A stretch of 64,000 nt of DNA from Mytilus trossulus (lineage: Eukaryota; Mollusca; Bivalvia; Mytilida; Mytilidae): positions 70,715,999 to 70,779,998 of the forward strand of contig NC_086382.1 in the NCBI RefSeq assembly GCF_036588685.1, given 5' to 3'. Of the stretch, positions 56,296 to 64,000 are shown piece after piece (position 1 is the stretch's first letter; every line of letters starts with the position of its first letter). A program made the translations under genes and the position numbers. The notes beneath the pieces are model-generated. The model was given only the letters and a program-made list of their open reading frames with translations. It was not told the origin of the DNA and did no database searches.

Positions 56296-57326
56296 TAATG
56301 TAGCAGCTACATATTAATTCTGATCTAAAGCCTTTTTCCAATCTTCAATTATTTTTAATAAAGCGGTTTGGCATCCATATCCTTTTCGAAAAGCTGACAG
56401 AAAAATGTTGAAAAATGAATTAAAATATTCAACAAGTTGATTTTCTATAGACCTCTCAATAATTTTTGAAATCATGGGCAATATACTTACAGGTCTATAG
56501 TTTCCTTTATCAAAAGTGTTTGATTTTTTATTCAAGGGTATTACTTGTGCTTCTTTTATTTTATCTGGGAAAACAGTTGATTCAAATGATTTATTTATTA
56601 TTTTAGAAATTGGATTGGATATTTCAGATTCGGATAATTTTAATATTTTTGAAGAGATTCCATCTTTTCCTGTTGCCTTTTTAATGTTAATTTTATTGAT
56701 TTGTTTTTTAACAAACTCTGAATCTACTGGGCTAAAATTTAGTTTTCTGGTTTATTTTCTTTTATAATTTTATAATTTTATTACTTGGATGATGTTCATC
56801 TATTACAGTATCTATTGAGCCGATATCTTTGGCAACATTTATAAAAAAAATATTAAATAATTCAGCTACTTCATTTTGATTGTTAATTATCTTATTTTCT
56901 TCACAAAGGATTAGGTCTTTTGAAAAATGTCAACCTTTGTTTGTTAGGAAAGGCTTGATGGTTGGCCAAAAATCTTTGCTGTTAGGTCCTCCTATGCATC
57001 TTTCCATGATAAAGTTTCTGATGGATTTCTTTTTAATTTTATTTACTAGATTTCTTTGTTTTCTGTAGCATTCCCAATTTGTTTTATTTTTAAAATTTTG
57101 ATATTTGTTGTATGCCATTCTTTTTTTTTTTTTTTTTTTTTTTTATATATTTCCCTTCGTAACGTTTGATTCATGAATTGTGCTGGTTTGTTGATGGCTT
57201 TCTTTTTTTTCATAGGTATGTGTTTGTCTATAACCTCCATGAAAGTAGTTTCGAATGTTTCTTATGCTGTATTTACATCTGCTGATTTTTCTATTATATC
57301 AGTTAAGTTTTTTCCATTTAAATCTG

Positions 57327-57779
57327 TCAAAAAAAGTTCCTGATCAAAGTGTTTGAAACTTCATAATTTATGAAACCTTTATTCATTTTTGGTAGTTTGC
57401 CTTTAAATTGAGTGGAAATAATGTTATGAACATCACTAAAACCACAGTTGAAATTTAAAATATTTTGACAATAAGTTGTTTGGTTTGTTAGAATAACATC
57501 ATTTAATGTGGCAGGGGCATGTTTTGTGAAACAATTTTTTTTTTTTTTTACCAAATTTGTGAAATCAAAAATATCACAGATATCATTTAAGGGGGTACAT
57601 TTTTGCTGGGAGAGCATGTTATAATTTAAGTCACCAAGTAGAAGAAAATTATCATACATGGTTGATAATTTATCAAATGTACATATAAATTCATTTTTAA
57701 AATTATCATCTTTTATTGAAGGAGGTCTATAAAGTCCTGCAATTAACCATTTTCTATAATTAATATGCATTTCTACCAT
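57327..57779 (-). pseudogene. LINE endonuclease C-terminal segment
   Basis: Conserved blocks are GLYRPPS, LLLGDLNYNM (catalytic Asp-Asn), ATLNDVILTN and GFSDVHNIIST (Ser-Asp-His). The N-terminal blocks with the catalytic Glu are absent because the element is 5'-truncated near 57860. A 20-base T tract separates it from the next segment (57121-57144). Confidence 0.83.
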
Positions 57780-57869
57780 AATTGAACATAATGAAATACA
57801 TTTTCCGTTGGACGTTGAGCAAACATTAAAAAGTCCATCTATTTTGTTATTGCACTAATAATCATGTGA

Positions 57870-58460
57870 TTTTGAATTAACATTAAACCAACTACACAGG
57901 TCAATTTGCTGATATGCAGTTTATAAAATGACCAAAACAGTAGATATAAGTCTTTCTATACTCCTATAAATAGGTTGTGTTATCTTAGGTCCAATAATCC
58001 AATAATCCATGCTAACCTTTAATTACAAAACACATTTCTGACTTAATACGAATTAAGTAGACTAAGTACAGTAGCACTTAACCACAGTACATACGTCAAT
58101 CTAATAATGGCTTTGCATACTACGTATTAAAGACACTCTGATCAATGTAATCCTACAGGATTATTATTGCACAAAGCTCTATTCAACGTTTGACCCCATC
58201 GTTAGTTAAATCCCTCTTGTTTATAGTTTCAAATACTAGTATTGATAAAGCCTGCATTATCTAAAATTACTATACTATTTTCTTAATACATGTATCATAA
58301 AGAAAGTATATATATACATGCGTAATATATAAGCTTACCTGCAGTAAATCGCATTAACATAAAATAAGTCTTTATACATGCATTTACGTCAAATGGAAAA
58401 CTTTTTGTTTGATCAATTTCGTTATCTGAAATGGAAGAGGTCCTTGTTTTGCTATATAGT
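57870..58460. other. Region without a supportable gene
   Basis: AT-rich DNA between the LINE end and the 34-bp array; I see no repeat copy or frame with a domain. Confidence 0.4.
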
Positions 58461-58462
58461 TC

Positions 58463-59855
58463 TCATTAAGTTATCAAAGAAGGGTTTCTAATAAACGCGT
58501 TAGGTTATCGAAGATTGGTTACTGATGAACGCGTTAGGTTATCAAAGATGGGTTTCTAATAAACGCGTTAGGTTATGAAAGATGGGTTACTGATGAACGC
58601 GTTAGGTTATGAAAGATGGGCTACTGATGAACGCGTTAGGTGATCGAAGATGGGTTACTGATGAACGCGTTAGGTTATCAAAGAAAGGTTACTGATGAAC
58701 GCGTAAGGTTATCAAAGAAGGGTAACTGATGAACGCGTTTGGTTATCAAAGTTGGATTTCTGATGCACGCGTTAGGTTATCGAAGTTGGATTTCTGATGC
58801 ACGCGTTAGGTTATCAAAGATGGATTACTGATGAACGTGTTAGGCTATCAAAGATGGGCTACTGATGAACGCGTTAGGTTATTAAAGATGGGTTACTGAT
58901 GAACGCGTTAGGCTATCAAAGATGGGTAACTGATGAGCGTGTTAGGTTATCAAAATTGAGTTTCTGATGAATGCGTTAGATTGTCAAAGATGGGTTTCTG
59001 ATGAACGAGTTCGGTTATCGAAGTTGAATTTCTGATGAACGCGTTAGGTAATCAAAGCTGGGTTACTGATGAACGCGTTAGGTTATCAAAGATGGGTTAC
59101 TGATGAACGCGTTTGGTTATCAAAATTGAGTTTCCGATGAACGCGTTAGGTTATCAAATATGGGTTTCTGTGGAACGTGTTAGAGTATCAAATATGGGGT
59201 TCTGATGAACGCGTTAGTTTATCAAAGTTGGGTTTCTGATGAACGCGTTAGGTAATCAAAGCTGGGTTACTGATGAACGCGTTAGGTTATCAAAGATGGG
59301 TTACTGATGAACGCGTTTGGTTATCAAAATTGAGTTTCCGATGAACGCGTTATGTTATCAAATATGGGTTTCTGTGGAACGTGTTAGAGTATCAAATATG
59401 GGATTCTGATGAACGCGTTAGTTTATCAAAGTTGGGTTTCTGATGAACGCGTTAGGTAATCAAAGCTGGGTTACTGATGAACGCGTTAGGTTATCAGAGA
59501 TGGGTTACTGATGAACGCGTTTGGTTATCAAAATTGAGTTTCCGATGAACGCGTTAGGTTATCAAATATGGGTTTCTGTGGAACGTGTTAGAGTATCAAA
59601 TATGGGATTCTGATGAACGCGTTAGTTTATCAAAGTTGGGTTTCTGTGGAACGTGTTAGAGTATCAAATATGGGGTTCTGATGAACGCGTTAGTTTATCA
59701 AAGTTGGGTTTCTGTGGAACGTGTTAGAGTATCAAATATGGGGTTCTGATGAACGCGTTAGTTTATCAAAGTTGGGTTTCTGATGCACACGTTAGGGCAT
59801 CGAAGATGGATTTCTGATGCACGCGTTAGGTTATCAAAGATGGGTTACTGATGAA
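58463..59855 (+). repeat. 34-bp satellite array with 204-bp higher-order repeat
   Basis: About 40 copies of a 34-bp unit close to GCGTTAGGTTATCAAAGATG plus GGTTACTGATGAAC. Nearly every unit has ACGCGT. From about 59040 a six-unit block (204 bp), marked by TAGGTAATCAAAGCTGGG at about 59045, 59249 and 59453, is repeated three times; after that a 68-bp two-unit block with GTGGAACGTGTTAGAGTATC is amplified. Confidence 0.93.
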
Positions 59856-59859
59856 AGCG

Positions 59860-61190
59860 TAATAATTCCCGAAAGTAACAAAATGGGGGAATCCTTACAA
59901 CCTAAGCAGGTTTATCGTAATTATGTTCGAAGTTTATTGCGTTGCATCACGATGCGGAGCTATTTTTTTCAATCGACATACATGACATATACACACCTTG
60001 ATATTGTTACTTATCACACATAGATTCTTATTGGATGGTTGATGATGCAGCTGAGTTCTATTAACAGCTGAAATATGAGATAAAGAATGAACCACATGCA
60101 CACATGGAGATGTACTCACATTTTAAGAAAGCTCAAACTTATTTATTAGTATTTTCAGAAGGCTATTCAAAGCAAATACATGAATTAAAAATTGCTTTGT
60201 TCGTTTTTCGACCTTGATATAATAACGATCTTTGTTTTCTTCAAATAACTAAGTTTCACTTGTTTGATTATGATGTTTCATTTACTTCGTCTTATGCTAT
60301 GCTCATGTCTGTTGAAGATTAGAGACTTGTGCTTAAAGAACAAAAACGGTTTAAAGTAAGAGTTTGAAGAAGATATCAATATTAGCTCACATCCAGTAAG
60401 AAAAGTTTATATAAGCCCACATTCAGTAACAAAAGATAATTTGTGATAGAAAATTACGAAACAATATCTCTCAATTATAAAAACAAAGTTTCTGATGAAA
60501 TACAGCACTTATGATGGCTTTATAACGTCGACAATTTGAACGTTCATGAGCCATATCTGTTTATAATTTCCGTTTGAGCTAAACTCGTTATGTTTTTTAA
60601 CCTATTATATATACATTGTTGTTTGTCTTTCTGTTTTTTTTTTTTTACCATATCTTTGTCAGTTTTAAATCGAATAATGATTAACTTCTAATGGTAAACC
60701 ATTGAGAAAATGAAAATTTTTTTTGGGTCTGATTTGGAGGTGGAAGATATTTCAACAAAGAATATTTGTTTTTGGATGAAAAACTGCATGAAATTCGTCA
60801 TTTTAATTTTTGGCATGAAATATGTAACAAAAAACAAACATGAAAACCACTGAAGATCACTGAACTGCAGTCTCCTTACTTAGGACATACATTACACAAA
60901 AATAATTTGTGAGGTTTAAAAATGTTATTTCATGTAGCGCTCAACACCACATTGAATATATATATTTTTTTTAAAAGGCTTAACTCATTAGATGGGTACA
61001 CATAGAAATGCATCTAAACAAAACACAAAGTGAACATGGGCGGCTTCTTATAAATGTCAAAAAAACAAAATGACACTCAGAAAAGATCTCAAATTAATCG
61101 CAGTTACTGTCACCTAGTTTATAGTCAATAGCAACTAATGAAAACAAATCATGTTTTTAAGACTGAAATACCAATCAGTACGCATCCAAC
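59860..61190. other. Region without a supportable gene
   Basis: No domain-bearing frame or clear repeat copy is visible; some poly-T and poly-A tracts occur near 60635 and 60967. Confidence 0.35.
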
Positions 61191-61199
61191 ATCCAATGG

Positions 61200-61330
61200 A
61201 TCAGAAAGACCAAGTCAGAATTATGACAGTTGTTATCCGTTCGTTTGATGTGATTGAAATTCTGATTTTGCAAATTTGCTTAGGGATGACCCTAGGAGTT
61301 CGGTATCTTTATTATTTTACTTCTAAGTGT
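61200..61330 (+). repeat. Dispersed repeat, family G
   Basis: AAAGACCAAGTCAGAATTATG, ACAGTTGTTATCCGTTCG, TTGATGTGATTG and CTTAGGGATGACCC match the 30110 copy. Confidence 0.65.
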
Positions 61331-61595
61331 AAATACACCATGCACAGTCAGACACTGACATGACACTGTGCCTTACCAAAATATAGATATTAACAGATTA
61401 TGGAACCATAGGAACATACTCAGATTCTTTTCAGGTATCTAACCTATTTGTCATGTGAATCATCAATACATTCATTTTACTGGTATCTTTATATGTATAA
61501 TGCATTTATATATAACCAGACTTAATTGTTTAATCTACTTAATAAATGTGAAAAAATTACCCCAAAACGCAAAGAAAAAATCAAATAAAACACTT

Positions 61596-61601
61596 TTTAT
61601 T
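61596..61601 (-). terminator. Poly(A) signal of receptor gene 3
   Basis: AATAAA on the minus strand, about 45 bases past the stop of the 61646-62845 gene. Confidence 0.5.
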
Positions 61602-61645
61602 CGAAAATTAGTCTAAATGACAGTTTATCTCTTTCTAAGAATGTT

Positions 61646-62845
61646 CTAGTGTAAACTCAAAATGGCCACAACGCTACTGGTGGAAATCACGACAATACTA
61701 AGAACTGTCCAAAACATAAAAAAATCAATCGATGAAGTAACGTCACTCCAGGTCGTTTCTGTTTCAACATCATTTGCCTCTGTATTTTTAATTTGAATAT
61801 TTTCCACTTTGTTTTTGTCGGGACTGTTAACGGCTGAAGTCTTGTTAAACGGCAGACATTTCATAAGTCTTATTACAGATGGTGGAACGGGATCTTTCCG
61901 ATGATGAAGCCTTAACTGTAAGACAGTTATAGTTATAACAATCGTTCCCATTGCTAGTTGAAATATCAGATAATATCCTATGATGGAGCCAGATGTCTTT
62001 GGAAGTTCTGCATTGACTATAGTGAGGAAAACGGCAAACGACAAAAAGACTGTTATACATTGTGAAATCTTCTCACCACTATCGGCAGGAAGAGCGAATG
62101 TTAATACATTCAGAAAACTTAAAAGAATAACAGGGAGGATAATGTTCATAACATAATATGCAGCGTTACGTTTAATGTTCAATGAAAACGTAACTCTTGA
62201 TTCTGCAGCATCAGAGGCCTCAATATGGGCCGTCGATAAAACTGTCCATTCAGAATTTTCCTCATAATGGTCCAGGTTTATTCCATTGTTCCAAAGTGTA
62301 ACATTGACATCTTGTATTCCACTTGACCACACGACAAAACTTAGTTTGCATGTCTGTTTATCAAATGGAAAATACTTCGTGTCAAAAGAACATTTTGATT
62401 CAAATACTTCGAAGGGTTTCCAAAATACTTGTCCGTCTTCCGTAACAGCTGCATTGATAAAACTATTTCCAAGTTCCTTAAGTTTAGAAAAACCATTTTC
62501 TAATGTTATATCTGGCTTCCAGATATCTGACTGAGGAATATAGAAGTATGCTATTCCGCCGTAACTTGCCGGAGTCCACACTAGAAATTCATCTATCCAT
62601 CCCAAATATAAAAATGCAGTTGTTGTTAGGCTCCCTTTTATTTCATCTATATCGTTAATTCCGACCAAATATAAGTCCAAATCTACAGTGGTTGCTGTAA
62701 CCTGAGACGACTTTGGTCTAACACGTTTATCATAACTATTTGTAGTAAACAATGCCGTAAGTAGATCAGTCACATCAGTTCCAGATTGTCCGCTAATCTC
62801 AACAAATAAAATAAGAAAAACCACATTAAACAGTGAAAAATACAT
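61646..62845 (-). CDS. Nicotinic-receptor-like Cys-loop channel subunit 3, intronless
   Basis: A complete 399-residue subunit in a single frame. Signal peptide about 1-20, Cys-loop C152-C166, loop A WKPD, TM1-TM3 spanning about 230-311, GEK before TM2 and Leu at 9'. The cytoplasmic loop is about 15 residues longer than in genes 1 and 2 and rich in Asn, Lys, Glu and Thr. It also lacks the loop C cysteine pair. It is more diverged from genes 1 and 2 than they are from each other, so it probably split first. A TATATAAAG sequence 75 bases upstream of the ATG looks like a TATA box. Confidence 0.93.
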   Translation of the reverse strand: MYFSLFNVVFLILFVEISGQSGTDVTDLLTALFTTNSYDKRVRPKSSQVTATTVDLDLYLVGINDIDEIKGSLTTTAFLYLGWIDEFLVWTPASYGGIAYFYIPQSDIWKPDITLENGFSKLKELGNSFINAAVTEDGQVFWKPFEVFESKCSFDTKYFPFDKQTCKLSFVVWSSGIQDVNVTLWNNGINLDHYEENSEWTVLSTAHIEASDAAESRVTFSLNIKRNAAYYVMNIILPVILLSFLNVLTFALPADSGEKISQCITVFLSFAVFLTIVNAELPKTSGSIIGYYLIFQLAMGTIVITITVLQLRLHHRKDPVPPSVIRLMKCLPFNKTSAVNSPDKNKVENIQIKNTEANDVETETTWSDVTSSIDFFMFWTVLSIVVISTSSVVAILSLH

Positions 62846-62919
62846 GTAGCAGATAGTGAATAACAGCGGTCAATATATATACATACAGTGTGTGGTGAAG
62901 AATAAACAATACGTTGCGA

Positions 62920-62928
62920 CTTTATATA
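62920..62928 (-). promoter_or_regulatory. TATA box of receptor gene 3
   Basis: TATATAAAG on the minus strand, 75 bases upstream of the ATG at 62845; the spacing fits a short 5' UTR. Confidence 0.5.
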
Positions 62929-63754
62929 GGTGAGCGTTAATTCCCTCTGAATAGTATTAATTATAATGCATAAATACGAATTTATCGAATTAAAAGCATG
63001 TCAATAACGTATGGTCGGACCATACGCGTATCGTCGGGGTAATTAACACTCTGTTTTAGTTTACTTTTTGTACTTCCAAACTCTTCATATGGTATGACCG
63101 CTCATTCAAAAGACGCTAACATATAGGCAATTTTATCATTATATTATAATGAAAAGATAAGCTAAAAAAAAATAAGAAGTTTCACATAGTTAATTTTACT
63201 TAATTGTCACATTTTATACCGATGGTCATTACCGATTTTTTTATTACGAGTAAATGGCAATATGTCGACTAAAAAATTAAATTCCAAGAATGAACTGTTA
63301 CATAAGAAGTCACTGGAAAGCAGCATACTATTAGTTTATTTAAGTTGTGTTGTGAAGATGGTGTATTGCAGTCATTTTACGATATTTGAGATCTAGAGCT
63401 TCTTAAAAACACCGTAGACATAAGAATTGTCAAAGACCTCGGTATCACTGTACGCAGCTGCAAAAAAGGCTTGTTTTTCACTCGAAAACAAATTGTGTAA
63501 ATGAAAAAGATCGTGCACAAATTTCTTGCAAATGCAAAAAAGCTATGATATACCGTGTGGAAGTAAATGTCATCCAAGCCTACATGCACGAATGTAACTA
63601 GCGATGAAAACTAACGATGGCATCAATATTAAATTTTTACGTAGTTTTTTGGATTATAAAATTAAAAAATTGTCATGTTTTAAAACGTCACTGTTTTTTA
63701 GAAAAAAGTTTTTGTATTATTGAAACGTTTATAATGTAACTTGAAAAATATATA

Positions 63755-63825
63755 TGTGTCATTTTGGTCTTTTGTGGATAGTTGTCTCATCGGCAATCAT
63801 ACCACATCTTCTTTTTTATATACTA
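63755..63825 (+). repeat. Fragment of family A (3' end)
   Basis: GTGTCATTTTGGTCTTTTG, TGGATAGTTGTCTCATCGGC and AATCATACCACATCTTC match the end of the 20340 copy. The stretch 62930-63750 has only the short GTATGGTCGGACCATACGCG palindrome at about 63009. Confidence 0.75.
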
Positions 63826-64000
63826 TATGGTCCAAATACTTATATGGTCCGGCCCGTTTATAACCAAACGATTATTATACTCATATGGTCAGACCATACG
63901 CGTACGGTCGCACCATACACGTATGGTCGGACCATATGAGTATACGCATACGGTCATGATCATACGCGTATGGTCCAAATACTCATATGGTCCGGAACAT
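63825..64000. repeat. Palindromic CATATGGTCNGACCATA repeat cluster
   Basis: The cluster is made of TATGGTCC/GGACCATA, CATACGCGTATGGTC and GGTCGGACCATATGAG in alternating orientation, running off the right edge. Each piece is close to self-complementary. A single related palindrome occurs at 63009-63032. Confidence 0.75.

Larger units (their letters stand above)
54478..57860 (-). mobile_element. 5'-truncated non-LTR retrotransposon (LINE) with endonuclease and reverse transcriptase
   Basis: Read on the minus strand: an endonuclease C-terminal half (57779-57327: LIAGLYRPPSIKDDN, LLLGDLNYNM, ATLNDVILTN, GFSDVHNIIST), a linker (WECYRKQRNLVNKI, SKDFWPTIKPFL), reverse transcriptase (YRPVSILPMISKIIERSI, MDLSKAFDCLPHDLLL, VPQGSILGPTLFN, NYADDNTLSYAD) and a C-terminal part (YCPLVGHFCG, IQERALRFIYEDHSASYEDL, ARLWNKLTDELR). 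The 3' UTR may run to about 54478. Frames are broken by small shifts and stops (for example after 57327 and near 56300), and a family F repeat is inserted between VPQGSILGP and YADD (about 55705-56080). The 5' half of the endonuclease is missing. It is immobile; it looks CR1/Jockey-like, but the clade is not certain. Confidence 0.88.

Noticed and set aside
1-64000. CRISPR arrays, tRNA or rRNA genes
   Set aside because: The tandem arrays have no spacers of unique sequence with constant repeats, and I saw no tRNA cloverleaf or rRNA signature; the DNA is eukaryotic.

Overview
The window looks like nuclear DNA of a bivalve mollusc, most likely a mytilid mussel. This rests on AT-rich, repeat-laden sequence, spliced metazoan genes with GT-AG introns, intronless Cys-loop receptor genes, and several dispersed repeat families that I recognise as typical of mussel genomes. 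No species can be named from sequence alone. All host genes I can support lie on the minus strand.

Layout. 2478-9613: a five-exon CAP-superfamily secreted protein gene, reconstructed from exon homology, splice sites and matching intron phases. Its introns hold a 2-kb 22-bp array, palindromic elements and a 32-bp array that copies its own exon 2 splice donor. 12970-15293: a 2.3-kb element with about 300-bp inverted ends enclosing a dead LINE fragment. 17752-18906, 42826-43986 and 61646-62845: three complete, intronless nicotinic-receptor-like subunit genes. A fourth copy is a pseudogene at about 27280-27965. 21979-24923: the last three exons of a PARP14/15-like ADP-ribosyltransferase gene. 31149-39863: a five-exon gene for a 186-residue secreted protein with a signal peptide, a ShKT domain and a C-type lectin domain; its introns hold a 353-bp array, a foldback element, a LINE remnant and a tandem duplication that reaches into exon 1.

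From 44 kb onward the window is mostly mobile or repeated DNA. It includes a Penelope-like reverse transcriptase fragment (about 47010-47560), a 368-bp array, a decayed Maverick/adintovirus-like fragment, a 45-bp array that stays open over 475 codons, a 5'-truncated LINE with endonuclease and reverse transcriptase (about 54478-57860), and a 34-bp array with 204-bp higher-order structure.

The gene content (CAP protein, lectin, PARP, divergent Cys-loop receptors) fits lineage-expanded families of molluscs. There is no sign of an operon or of a bacterial system. Multi-exon models are inferred by eye; exon joins are supported by reading phase and domain continuity, not by transcripts.
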